Positions 16,899 through 25,285 of a stretch of DNA of 64,000 nt are shown piece after piece. The position numbers and the translations under genes are program-made. Each line of letters opens with the position of its first letter. Within the stretch, counting starts at the first letter, position 1. The notes below the pieces were generated by a model. The model saw only the letters and a program-made list of their open reading frames with translations, was not told the DNA's origin and ran no database searches. The stretch is from Meiothermus sp. Pnk-1 (GTDB lineage Bacteria > Deinococcota > Deinococci > Deinococcales > Thermaceae), in assembly GCF_003226535.1 (NCBI RefSeq), contig NZ_QKOB01000006.1, positions 211,136-275,135 on the forward strand, written 5' to 3'.

Positions 16899-18203
16899 CT
16901 ACCCTAACGTTTGGAACACCTCACCCACCGCCGCCAAGGTCTGCTCGAGCTCGGCCTCGCCGTGGGCGGTGGAGAAAAACGCTGCCTCGAACTGGCTGGG
17001 GGGCCAGTACACCCCGCGTTCCAAGAGCCCGTGGAAGAAGCGCTTGAAGGTCTCGGTATCCGAGCCCACCGCTTCGGCGTAGGTAGCCACCGGCCCGGCG
17101 CGAAAAAACACCGTGATCATCGAGCCGACCCGGTTCACCGTGACCGGGAGGGTGGCGGCCTCGCGGATCCCAGCCTCCAGCCTCGCGCCGTAGCGCTCGA
17201 GCTGGTCATAGGGGCGCTCTTCGGTCAGAATCCGCAGGGTCTCGATACCCGCGGCCATCGCGATGGGGTTGCCGCTTAGGGTCCCGGCCTGGTAGACCGG
17301 GCCTAGCGGGGCCACCTGGCGCATGTACTCGGCTTTGCCGCCGTAGGCCCCCACCGGCAACCCCCCGCCGATGATCTTGCCCCAGCACACCAGGTCCGGC
17401 TCGAGGCCCAACCGCTCCACCGCCCCCCCCAGCCCCAAGCGGAAGCCGGTCATGACCTCATCGGCGATCAACAGGGCGCCGTGCTTGCGGGTCAGGGTGT
17501 GCAGGGCAGCGAGAAATTCAGGCGTGGGCACCAGCACCCCGGCATTCCCTACCACGGGTTCGAAGATCACCGCCGCAATGCTATCCCCCCACTCGGCGAA
17601 AATCCGCTCGAGCCCCGCCGGGTCGTTGTACTCGGCGACCAAGGTCAGCTCGGCGAAGGCCTGGGGAACCCCGGCGCTCGAGGGGGCGCTGGTGGCGGTC
17701 CCCCCCCCTGCGGTGAGCATCCCCGACCCCGCCTGCACCAACAGCCCATCGGCGTGGCCGTGGTAGTTACCGCGAAACTTGACGATATGGTCACGCCCGG
17801 TGACCCCGCGCGCCAGCCGCAGGGCGCTCATGGTGGCCTCGGTGCCGCTCGAGACAAAGCGCACCTGGTCGCAGCAAGGATACGCCGCCAGGATCAGCTC
17901 GGCCAGTTCGATCTCGCGCTCGGTGGGAGCCCCGAAGCTGGTTCCCTCGGTAGCCGCCCGCTGCACGGCCTCCACCACCCGAGGGTGGGCATGGCCTAAG
18001 ATCATCGGCCCCCAGGAGCCGATGTAGTCGAGGAGTTCGTGGCCATCCACATCCCACATCCGAGCACCTTGGGCTTTGGCGATAAAGCGGGGGATACCTC
18101 CCACCGCTTTGAAGGCCCGCACCGGGGAGTTCACCCCGCCGGGAATCACCCGCTGGGCCCGCTCGAACAAGGCTTGGGAACGGGAATCCGAAACCGCGCT
18201 CAT
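16899..18203 (-). CDS. hemL: glutamate-1-semialdehyde 2,1-aminomutase
   Basis: A 434-residue PLP enzyme converting glutamate-1-semialdehyde to 5-aminolevulinate, the second step of the C5 heme route. Signatures: RVIPGGVNSPVRAFKAVGG at the N-terminus, GTEATMSALRLARG, FRGNYHGHADGLLVQAGSG, and the PLP lysine in CWGKIIGGGLPVGAYGG. The chosen start is ATG 18203 (MSAVSDSRSQALFERA), with a TACGGT box seven bases upstream; the frame is open 51 bases further. It is transcribed divergently from hemA, which makes its substrate. Confidence 0.95.
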   Translation of the reverse strand: MSAVSDSRSQALFERAQRVIPGGVNSPVRAFKAVGGIPRFIAKAQGARMWDVDGHELLDYIGSWGPMILGHAHPRVVEAVQRAATEGTSFGAPTEREIELAELILAAYPCCDQVRFVSSGTEATMSALRLARGVTGRDHIVKFRGNYHGHADGLLVQAGSGMLTAGGGTATSAPSSAGVPQAFAELTLVAEYNDPAGLERIFAEWGDSIAAVIFEPVVGNAGVLVPTPEFLAALHTLTRKHGALLIADEVMTGFRLGLGGAVERLGLEPDLVCWGKIIGGGLPVGAYGGKAEYMRQVAPLGPVYQAGTLSGNPIAMAAGIETLRILTEERPYDQLERYGARLEAGIREAATLPVTVNRVGSMITVFFRAGPVATYAEAVGSDTETFKRFFHGLLERGVYWPPSQFEAAFFSTAHGEAELEQTLAAVGEVFQTLG

Positions 18204-18210
18204 ACCTGTG

Positions 18211-18216
18211 ACCGTA
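18211..18216 (-). promoter_or_regulatory. candidate -10 box of leaderless hemL
   Basis: TACGGT on the minus strand ends seven bases before the hemL ATG. A second candidate, TATTAT near 18290-18298, would give a leader of about 80 bases instead. Confidence 0.4.
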
Positions 18217-18263
18217 TCACCGACCGGCCTCCCCGGCAAGGGAGCCACCCCCAATGCTCAGCG

Positions 18264-18281
18264 GTGACACTTTCGTGACAC
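18264..18281. promoter_or_regulatory. GTGACAC direct repeat in hemL-hemA intergenic region
   Basis: GTGACAC occurs at 18264-18270 and again at 18275-18281, 11 bp apart (one helical turn), upstream of hemL. Tandem sites of this kind bind activators or response regulators; which one is not known. Confidence 0.4.
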
Positions 18282-18366
18282 ATATTCTGTCGATAATAGC
18301 TACTACTACTCAGGGGCTACCCAGGGGTAGCCTCCGTAGGCAAAGCGGGGTATCGAAAGATGAGCA

Positions 18367-18391
18367 AGGACATTCGTCCACGCAATGTCCT
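18367..18391. promoter_or_regulatory. operator-like palindrome upstream of hemA
   Basis: AGGACATT (18367-18374) and AATGTCCT (18384-18391) are perfect complements separated by nine bases. The right arm ends two bases before the candidate -10 box TACCAT (18393-18398) of the heme operon, so a bound protein would cover the promoter. Confidence 0.55.
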
Positions 18392-18412
18392 CTACCATAG
18401 CGAAGGTGAGGG

Positions 18413-19603
18413 GTGATGGAGGCGCTGGCCCTAATCGGGGTATCCCAGCGGCGCGGAGGCACCGAAGCGCTCGAGGCCTGGACGGCCTGGGTGGAAGGGG
18501 TGGAGCGTTGGCCGCAGGCGTGGGTGCAGGAGGTGGTGCCCATCACCACCTGCAACCGCTGCGACCTGGTGCTGGCTTTGCCCAAAGGGGTAAGTCTGGA
18601 GCGGCTGCGCCGCGAACTCATCCCTGCCGGCCTGCCGCGGGGGTACGCCTTCGCGGGGGAGGCGGCCTTTGAGCAGCTGTGCCGGGTAGCGGCTTCGCTC
18701 GACTCCTTGAACCCCGGCGAGGACCAGATCATGCACCAGGTGCGCTCGGCCTTCGAAGCCGCCCGACGGGCGGGCACGGTTGGCCCCACCACTAGCCTGG
18801 CCTTCAACCTGGCCTTGCGGGTGGCCAAGCGGGTGCGCCGCGAGGTGCCCCTGGCCCCGGAGAAAACCAGCCTCTTCAGCCTGGCCCGCCCGGTTTTCGA
18901 GCAGTCCTTGCCTGCAAGGGCCAAAGTGGCGGTCCTCGGCGCGGGGGAGATGGGCGCGATGAGCGCCCGCAGCTTGGCGGCGAACGCCCAGATCTCCCTG
19001 CTGATCGTCAACCGCAGCCCCGAGAGGGCCCGGGCTCTGGCCGCTGAGCTAAATGCGGAAGCCCTCGAGCTGGAGGCTTTTCTCGCGGGCGAAATCCCCG
19101 TAGACGGCCTGGTGTGCGCCACTCCGGTCGAACACCTGATCGGCGAGGATTTTCTGGCCCGGCAACCCCGGCTGCGGGCCATCGTGGACCTGGGCCTCCC
19201 GCAGAACGTGGATCCTGGCCCAGCAATGCGCAGGGGCATCTTGCTGATCGACCTCGAGCGGATGCGGGCTCTGGGCGAAGAGCGGCGCCGGCAGTTGCAG
19301 GTGCACTTGGCCCGGGCCGAGGGGATCATCCAAGAAGAACTGGAGGCCGCTCTTGCCGAGTGGACCGAGCGCCGGTTGGGTGCGGCCATCGCCCAGCTCC
19401 GCGAGCGCTACCGGGTAGCGCTCGCGGGGGTGTTGGGGGAGTTGCTGCCGCCCGAGGAAATCCACCGGCTGGCGGGCCGCTTTGCTCATCTGCCCATCAA
19501 AGGATTGCGGGGCCTAGTGCGCTCGCACGGCCTCGAGGCGGCTCAGGTCTTCCTCGACGAAGCCGGGTTGGGTCAGGAACTCCGGGAGGTCGAGCATGCC
19601 TGA
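18413..19603 (+). CDS. hemA: glutamyl-tRNA reductase
   Basis: A 396-residue enzyme reducing glutamyl-tRNA to glutamate-1-semialdehyde with NADPH, the first committed step of heme synthesis. The catalytic cysteine is in ITTCNRCDLVLAL near residue 50. DSLNPGEDQIMHQVRSAFE, the NADPH loop VAVLGAGEMGAMSARSLA and DLGLPQNVDPG are further family blocks. The N-terminal strand (ALIGVSQRRGGTEALEA) is shorter than in many homologues. GGTGAGG precedes the ATG. It heads a tight run of heme genes, overlapping hemC by 8 bp, and is divergent from hemL. Confidence 0.95.
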   Translation: MMEALALIGVSQRRGGTEALEAWTAWVEGVERWPQAWVQEVVPITTCNRCDLVLALPKGVSLERLRRELIPAGLPRGYAFAGEAAFEQLCRVAASLDSLNPGEDQIMHQVRSAFEAARRAGTVGPTTSLAFNLALRVAKRVRREVPLAPEKTSLFSLARPVFEQSLPARAKVAVLGAGEMGAMSARSLAANAQISLLIVNRSPERARALAAELNAEALELEAFLAGEIPVDGLVCATPVEHLIGEDFLARQPRLRAIVDLGLPQNVDPGPAMRRGILLIDLERMRALGEERRRQLQVHLARAEGIIQEELEAALAEWTERRLGAAIAQLRERYRVALAGVLGELLPPEEIHRLAGRFAHLPIKGLRGLVRSHGLEAAQVFLDEAGLGQELREVEHA

Positions 19604-20510
19604 GGTCAGGATCGCTACCCGAGGCAGCCGCCTGGCCCTGTGGCAAGCCGGATGGGTAGCTGCCCAGCTGCAAGCCCAGGGGATCGCCAGCACGCTGGTC
19701 GTCGTCGAAACCCAGGGCGACCGGGAGCGGGTGGCGTTCTCCCAAATGCAGGGGCAGGGGTTTTTCACCAAGGCCATCCAGGAGGCGGTGCTCGCGGGGC
19801 GCGCCGACCTGGCGGTGCACTCGCTCAAGGATCTGCCCTCCGCCCCCACCCCAGGGCTGGTGCTGGCGGCTGTACCGCCTCGGGAAGATCCCCGCGAGGT
19901 GCTATTGGCGCTCCCCTCGGCTTGGGACGCCCAAGCCCCGGCGCTGCCGCTGGCTCCGGGAGCGCGGGTGGGCTCCAGCGCGGTACGTCGCCAGGCCCAA
20001 CTGGCCAAGCTGCGGCCCGACCTAACGCCGCTGGAGCTGCGCGGCAACGTTCCCACCCGGGTGGAAAAGCTCCGAAGCGGCAGTTACGAGGCGATCCTGC
20101 TGGCCTGGGCGGGGCTGAAGCGGCTGGGGCTGGATCTGGGGGGGCTCGAGGTGCGGCTTCTAGAGCCGCGAGAACTGGTGCCCGCGCCGGGGCAGGGGGC
20201 ATTGGCCCTGGAGTGCCGCGAAGAAGACACCCAGCTAAGAGAGGTCCTGCAGGGGCTGGATGACCCTACCGCCCGCCTCACCGTGGGCCTCGAGCGCGGC
20301 CTGATGGCCCGGCTCCAGGGGGGCTGTCAGCTGGCCCTCGGCGCGAGCGCCCAGAGGGTGGAAGGAGGCTGGCAGCTCCTGGCCTGGTACGGCGGCAGGC
20401 TGTACGAAGCGCTGAGCGCCGAACCCCAAGAGGTGATCGAGGGGGTCTACGCCCAGATTTCGGCCGATCACCCGGAGGCCGCAGGCGCGATGGGGGAGGT
20501 GCGGCGGTGA
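19596..20510 (+). CDS. hemC: hydroxymethylbilane synthase
   Basis: A 304-residue cytoplasmic enzyme that joins four porphobilinogens into hydroxymethylbilane. It opens VRIATRGSRLALWQAGWVA, has the catalytic Asp context HSLKDLPSAPTPGL near residue 80 and RREDP-like AVPPREDPREVLL. The dipyrromethane cofactor attaches to the Cys in LQGGCQLALGASA. Slightly shorter C-terminal domain than in enterobacteria but complete. Overlaps hemA (8 bp) and hemD (4 bp, GTGA), indicating translational coupling. Confidence 0.95.
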   Translation: MPEVRIATRGSRLALWQAGWVAAQLQAQGIASTLVVVETQGDRERVAFSQMQGQGFFTKAIQEAVLAGRADLAVHSLKDLPSAPTPGLVLAAVPPREDPREVLLALPSAWDAQAPALPLAPGARVGSSAVRRQAQLAKLRPDLTPLELRGNVPTRVEKLRSGSYEAILLAWAGLKRLGLDLGGLEVRLLEPRELVPAPGQGALALECREEDTQLREVLQGLDDPTARLTVGLERGLMARLQGGCQLALGASAQRVEGGWQLLAWYGGRLYEALSAEPQEVIEGVYAQISADHPEAAGAMGEVRR

Positions 20511-21202
20511 CGGTGGCCCTAACCCACGCCGAAGGACGCCTGGAAGGGTTAAGGGAGGGCCTGGAAACGCGGGGGTATAGGGTGGTGCACTACCCGCTGA
20601 TAGCTACCCAAACCCTGCCGGGGGTGAGCCTGGAGCCGCTCGAGGCCTGCCGCTGGTGGCTCTTCTCCAGCCAGGCGGCGGTTCGGGCGGTGGTGGAGCT
20701 AGGGGGAAGCTTCGCCGGGCGCTGCCTCGGAGCGGTAGGGGAAGGCACCGCCAGGGCTTTGCGAGATCTGGGCCTGGAGGTCGAGCTGGTGAGCCCGGAA
20801 GGCCACGCCGAATCCCTGGCCCGCGCTTTCCTCGCCCGGCAAGCCCCGGGGCCGGTAGGGCTCCCGCGCGGGAACCGGGCGCTACCGACCCTGGCCGACC
20901 GGCTTCAGGGGGCTGGGTACGAAGTGCGTGCCCTGACGGTGTACGAAACCCTCACCCAGCCCTGGCCCCCGGATGCGCCAATCCCCGATCTCACCGTGCT
21001 GGCCAGCCCTTCGGCGGTGGAAGCTTTGCCGCTGGAGGTCGCCCGGCAGACCCACTGCATCGCCCTGGGGCCGAGCACCGCGCAACGCTTGCGGGCCTTT
21101 GGCCTCCGCTATAGCCAAGCCCAAAGCCCGAGCGTAGAAGGGGTGATCGCCGCCCTCGAGCGCGCGGCCCAAACCCTACCCCCCTCTAGTCCACCCCGCT
21201 GA
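20507..21202 (+). CDS. hemD: uroporphyrinogen-III synthase
   Basis: A 231-residue enzyme closing and isomerising hydroxymethylbilane to uroporphyrinogen III. The family is poorly conserved; visible features are the start VALTHAEGRLEGLREGLETRGYRVVHYPL, WLFSSQAAVRAVVE, AVGEGTARALRDLG and the hinge-like VRALTVYETL. Assignment rests on these and on its place between hemC and hemB. GTG start overlaps the hemC stop. Confidence 0.92.
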   Translation: MTVALTHAEGRLEGLREGLETRGYRVVHYPLIATQTLPGVSLEPLEACRWWLFSSQAAVRAVVELGGSFAGRCLGAVGEGTARALRDLGLEVELVSPEGHAESLARAFLARQAPGPVGLPRGNRALPTLADRLQGAGYEVRALTVYETLTQPWPPDAPIPDLTVLASPSAVEALPLEVARQTHCIALGPSTAQRLRAFGLRYSQAQSPSVEGVIAALERAAQTLPPSSPPR

Positions 21203-21213
21203 AGAGGACAACG

Positions 21214-22260
21214 ATGAAGATCCATCCCACAGAACTACCGATCGCTTCGACCCCCGGGCCAGCCCTGCCACATATGCCCCACCGGCCCCGGCGGCTGCGC
21301 CAAAGCGCCGCCTTGCGCGACAGTGTGGCCGAGACCTGGCTCCACCCGGAAGACCTGATCGCGCCGTTCTTCGTGATCCCGAGCCAAGGGCGCGAGGAGC
21401 CGATACAGGCTCTGCCGGGCATCTCGCGCTACAGCGTGGACCGGTTGCTGCCCCAGCTCGAGCGCGCCCTCAAGCTGGGGGTGCGCTCGGTGATGCTCTT
21501 TGGGGTGCTGCCCCCGAGCGAAAAGGATCCGCTGGCCCAAAGCGCCGCCGACCCAGATGGGCCGGTTCCCACCGCCCTGCGTGCGGCCCGAAAAGCCTTC
21601 GGCAACGACCTGGTGCTCTACGCCGATGTGTGCCTTTGCACCCACACCGACCACGGGCACTGCGGGCTGCTCAAGGAGACGCCTAGGGGCGTGGTGATCG
21701 ACAACGACGCGAGCCTAGCGCAACTGGCCCGGATGGCCCTCGTCCAGGCCGAGGCCGGGGTGGATTTCGTGGCCCCCTCCGACATGATGGACGGGCGGGT
21801 AGGCTACCTGCGCCGGGCGCTGGACGAGGCCGGGCACCCCGGGGTGGGTATCCTCTCCTACGCGGTCAAATACGCCAGCGCCTTCTACGGCCCCTTCCGC
21901 GAGGCCGCCGGGAGTGCCCCCAGCTTCGGCGACCGCAGCACCTACCAGATGGACCCCCGCAACGCCCGCGAGGCCCTGCGCGAAGCCCAGCTGGACGAGG
22001 AAGAAGGGGCCGATCTGCTGATGGTAAAGCCCGCCCTGGCCTATCTGGACATCCTAGCCCGGCTCCGGCCCACCACCCAACTGCCGCTGGCAGCCTACAA
22101 CGTGAGCGGGGAGTATGCCATGCTCAAGGCAGCCGCGGCCGCAGGAGCGCTCGAGGAGGGCCGGGCCGTGCGCGAAACCCTCACCGCGATCAAACGGGCC
22201 GGGGCGGACCTCATCATCACCTACCACGCCCTGGAGGCGCTCGAGCGCGGCTGGCTGTAG
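21214..22260 (+). CDS. hemB: porphobilinogen synthase (5-aminolevulinate dehydratase)
   Basis: A 348-residue enzyme condensing two 5-aminolevulinates to porphobilinogen. The metal-binding cysteine block is DVCLCTHTDHGHCG. The two active-site lysines are in LSYAVKYASAFYGPFR and LLMVKPALAYLDI, and DMMDGRVGYLRRALDE lies between. The first 20 residues are an extension relative to most homologues; an internal ATG at 21274 is possible, but GAGG upstream supports 21214. The Cys-rich site suggests zinc use. 11 bp after hemD, 9 bp before the sensor kinase. Confidence 0.95.
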   Translation: MKIHPTELPIASTPGPALPHMPHRPRRLRQSAALRDSVAETWLHPEDLIAPFFVIPSQGREEPIQALPGISRYSVDRLLPQLERALKLGVRSVMLFGVLPPSEKDPLAQSAADPDGPVPTALRAARKAFGNDLVLYADVCLCTHTDHGHCGLLKETPRGVVIDNDASLAQLARMALVQAEAGVDFVAPSDMMDGRVGYLRRALDEAGHPGVGILSYAVKYASAFYGPFREAAGSAPSFGDRSTYQMDPRNAREALREAQLDEEEGADLLMVKPALAYLDILARLRPTTQLPLAAYNVSGEYAMLKAAAAAGALEEGRAVRETLTAIKRAGADLIITYHALEALERGWL

Positions 22261-22269
22261 GAGGACGAG

Positions 22270-23475
22270 ATGGCGGGGAAAGCCCCGGGAGAAAAAGCGT
22301 TCCTCTTCCCTCTTCCGCGCCGCCAACGGCTTCTCACCCCCGTCCGAAGCCGCTACCCCTGGGTCTGGGTGGCCTTCGGCCTGGTGGTGCTGTTCCTGGT
22401 GGCCCAGGTGAGCTGGTGGATGATCTTCCAACGCCAGCTGATTCAGCAGAGCATCGCCTACGCCGAGACCACCTGGCTGCAAGAGGCCGCGCTGGTGCAA
22501 CGCCTATGGTCGGCCTCGGACCCCGCTGAACGGGAGGCGCTGGCCCGGGAGCTACACGAGCAGTTCCCTCAACTGCGAATCGAGGGCGATACGGTCTCGG
22601 TGGACCCTGAGCGGCTGGCCACCTACCGCAACGCCCAACTGCGTCACCTGCGCATGCTGGCCTTCGAGGGGCCCTTCTTCTTGTTGGTGGCCTTGCTGGG
22701 CTTATACATCATCGGGCAGGCCCTGCGCCGCGAGCAAGACCTCAAGCGGCGGCAGCAGAACTTTTTGATGGCGGCCACCCACGAGTTTCGCACCCCTATC
22801 AGCACCGTGCGCCTTTTGGCACAGACCCTCGAGCGCCGCGAACTGCCGCGGGAAAAACAGCTTGGCTATCTGGCCCATATGCACCAAGAACTCTCCCGGT
22901 TAGAAGCCCTCACCGAGCGGCTTTTGGCCACCGCCCGGCTCGAGGCCCGGCTCAGCCCCACCCGGCTCTCGCGGCTGGAGCTAGGCCAGGTGGTGGCGGA
23001 ACTCCTGCAACGCCAGCGGGGCGGGCTGGAGGCACGGGGAGCGGTGATCGTGCTCGAACCCGCCAAGGACTCGCTCCTGGTCGAGCTCGATGAGGAGGCC
23101 TTTGGTATCGTGCTCTCCAACCTGCTCGACAACGCGATCAAATATACCCCAGGCCCAGAAAAACCCGTGTGGATCCGGCTTGAGCGCCAGGGTAACGAGG
23201 CCTTGCTGCACGTCGAGGACCGAGGCTCAGGCGTGGACACCGAGGACTTGCCTTATATCTTTGATCCCTTCTACCGCTCGGGGAACGAGTTGACCCGCGA
23301 GGTCCCGGGGCTGGGAATCGGGCTGTACCTGGTCAAAGCGATTATGGAACTCTTGAGAGGAACCATTGCCTGCACACCGTTGGAACGCGGAAGCCGCTTC
23401 ACCTTGAGGTTACCCCTGGTCGAGGGAGAACCTCCTGGCGCCGCTCTCGAGCACGCCAAGGGAGGGAGGGCATGA
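22270..23475 (+). CDS. sensor histidine kinase inside the heme operon
   Basis: A 401-residue membrane kinase. Two hydrophobic segments (about residues 31-53 and 130-152) frame an extracytoplasmic loop of roughly 77 residues with no recognised sensor domain. A short linker leads to the phospho-accepting His171 in THEFRTPISTVRLL. The ATPase has N-box NLLDNAIKYTPG, then DRGSGVDTEDLPYIF and GLGIGLYLVKAIM. It overlaps the response regulator by 4 bp, so the pair is translated together. Lying between hemB and hemE, it could sense heme, a porphyrin or membrane stress; the signal is not known. Confidence 0.93.
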   Translation: MAGKAPGEKAFLFPLPRRQRLLTPVRSRYPWVWVAFGLVVLFLVAQVSWWMIFQRQLIQQSIAYAETTWLQEAALVQRLWSASDPAEREALARELHEQFPQLRIEGDTVSVDPERLATYRNAQLRHLRMLAFEGPFFLLVALLGLYIIGQALRREQDLKRRQQNFLMAATHEFRTPISTVRLLAQTLERRELPREKQLGYLAHMHQELSRLEALTERLLATARLEARLSPTRLSRLELGQVVAELLQRQRGGLEARGAVIVLEPAKDSLLVELDEEAFGIVLSNLLDNAIKYTPGPEKPVWIRLERQGNEALLHVEDRGSGVDTEDLPYIFDPFYRSGNELTREVPGLGIGLYLVKAIMELLRGTIACTPLERGSRFTLRLPLVEGEPPGAALEHAKGGRA

Positions 23476-24212
23476 GGCAGCGGGTGCTAATCGTCGAGGA
23501 TGAGCGGGTGCTAGCCGAGGTACTGGCCGACAACCTGCGCGAGGAGGGGCTCGAGGTGACCGTCGCCCGCGATGGCGAGAGCGCTTTACGGCTGTGGCAG
23601 TGCTTCCAGCCGGACTTGGTGATCTTGGACGTGATGCTCCCGCGCCTTTCAGGGCTCGACGTCTGCCGCCGGATGCGTACCCAGGGCGACCGCACCCCGG
23701 TGCTTTTCTTGAGCGCCAAGGGCCAACCCGAGGAGCGGGTGGAAGGGTTGCGGGCGGGCGGAGACGACTATATGGGCAAGCCTTTTCACCTTCCCGAGTT
23801 GCTGCTGCGGGTGCAGAACATGCTCTCTCGGCTCCAGTGGGGCCGGGAAGAGGTGACCCCGGCGGAACTCAGCTTTGGCGGGCACCAGGTGGACTTCCGC
23901 ACCTGGAACGCGACGCTGGCCGATGGCCGGGTGGAGCCCTTGGGGGAACGCGAGATCGGCATCCTCAAGCTGTTCGCCGAGCGGGCCGGGGAGGTGGTGA
24001 GCCGCGACGAGATCCTGGATCGGGTATGGGGCGGGGACATCTTCCCCAGCAGCCGCACCGTGGATAACTTCATCGTGCGCTTGCGTAAACTCTTCGAACC
24101 CGACCCGGCCCACCCGATCTATCTGCATACCGTCTGGGGGGTGGGCTACCGCTTCACCCCGGAGGGCGCTGGCTCCCAATCCCCACACAAACCCGCCCAG
24201 GAGTCGGCATGA
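23472..24212 (+). CDS. OmpR-family response regulator inside the heme operon
   Basis: A 246-residue DNA-binding response regulator. The receiver domain has the acidic pair in LIVEDERVLAEVL, the phosphorylated Asp in LVILDVMLPRLSG near residue 53, and the conserved Lys in YMGKPFHLPELLL. The C-terminal winged helix includes ERAGEVVSRDEILDRVWGGDI, SSRTVDNFIVRLRKLFEPD and VWGVGYRF. Both ends overlap neighbours by 4 bp (kinase upstream, hemE downstream), so its expression is locked to heme synthesis. The 18367 palindrome or the GTGACAC repeat at the hemL-hemA region are candidate targets, by inference. Confidence 0.95.
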   Translation: MRQRVLIVEDERVLAEVLADNLREEGLEVTVARDGESALRLWQCFQPDLVILDVMLPRLSGLDVCRRMRTQGDRTPVLFLSAKGQPEERVEGLRAGGDDYMGKPFHLPELLLRVQNMLSRLQWGREEVTPAELSFGGHQVDFRTWNATLADGRVEPLGEREIGILKLFAERAGEVVSRDEILDRVWGGDIFPSSRTVDNFIVRLRKLFEPDPAHPIYLHTVWGVGYRFTPEGAGSQSPHKPAQESA

Positions 24213-25276
24213 TGGCAGCTCCCCCAGCCCCGGACAACTCGCCCGCCGCCCCTTTGTTCCTTCGCGCAGCCTGGGGCGAGGACACCCCTAGGGCCCCCAT
24301 CTGGGTGATGCGCCAAGCTGGACGCTACCTGCCTGAGTACCTGGCGGTAAAGGCCAAGGCCAGCTTTTGGGAGATGGTGCGCACCCCTGAGCTGGCCGCC
24401 GAGGTGACCTTGCAGCCCCTGCGGCGCTTCCCGCTGGATGCAGCCATCCTCTTCAGCGACATCATGACCCCCCTGAGCGCGATGGGGGTGCGGATCGAGT
24501 TCAATCCGGGCCCCCTCATCGCCGAGCCCATCCGCTCGTTGCGGCACATCGAAGCTTTGCGGGTTCCCGAACCCGAGGAGATCGCCCCTTTTGGAGAAGA
24601 GGCTATCCGGCTGGTGCGGCGCGAGCTCGAGGGCAAAAACATCCCCCTGATCGGCTTCGGGGGGGCTCCGCTGACGCTGGCGACGTACCTGATTCAAGGT
24701 TCCGGCTCCAAGGAGTACGAAGCGTTCCGGGCTTTTTTGCGTCAGGAACCTGCCGCGGCCCATACCCTGTTGGAGAAACTCACCGCGGTCTCGATTCGCT
24801 ACCTGCAAGGCCAGCTTCGGGCTGGAGCCCAGGCCATCCAGCTTTTCGACTCCTGGGCTGGCCTATTGGACGAGGCTACCTACCGCGCGTTCGCTCTGCC
24901 TTATACCGCCCGGGTGCTCGAGGCCCTGGCAGGATGGGGAGCCCCCCGCATCTACCTGGCGGTGGGGGCCTCCCACCTGTACCCGGCGATCGCCGAACTC
25001 CCCCTCGAGGTGGTGAGCGTGGACTGGCGGCTAGGCCTGGAACGCATCCGCCCCTGCTTCCCCCGGCGCACCCTGCAAGGGAACCTCGACCCAGCGGTGC
25101 TGCTGGCTCCCCCGGAGGTCATCGCCCAGGAAGCCCACCGGGTGCTGCGGGCCGGGCTTGGCGGGCCCCACATCTTCAACCTGGGGCACGGCATCCTGCG
25201 CCAAACCCCCCCCGAGCACCTGGCCCACTTGATCGAAGTCGTGCACGCCTTTGACCGGACGGCCGAACAAAGCTAG
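24209..25276 (+). CDS. hemE: uroporphyrinogen decarboxylase
   Basis: A 355-residue enzyme removing four acetate carboxyls from uroporphyrinogen III to give coproporphyrinogen III. The substrate-binding N-terminal block PIWVMRQAGRYLPEY is intact, with ILFSDIMTPLSAMG, IGFGGAPLTLATYL and QLFDSWAGLL following in order, and NLGHGILRQTPPEHL near the end. ATG overlaps the response-regulator stop by 4 bp; hemQ follows after 9 bp. Confidence 0.96.
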   Translation: MMAAPPAPDNSPAAPLFLRAAWGEDTPRAPIWVMRQAGRYLPEYLAVKAKASFWEMVRTPELAAEVTLQPLRRFPLDAAILFSDIMTPLSAMGVRIEFNPGPLIAEPIRSLRHIEALRVPEPEEIAPFGEEAIRLVRRELEGKNIPLIGFGGAPLTLATYLIQGSGSKEYEAFRAFLRQEPAAAHTLLEKLTAVSIRYLQGQLRAGAQAIQLFDSWAGLLDEATYRAFALPYTARVLEALAGWGAPRIYLAVGASHLYPAIAELPLEVVSVDWRLGLERIRPCFPRRTLQGNLDPAVLLAPPEVIAQEAHRVLRAGLGGPHIFNLGHGILRQTPPEHLAHLIEVVHAFDRTAEQS

Positions 25277-25285
25277 GAGAAAACC

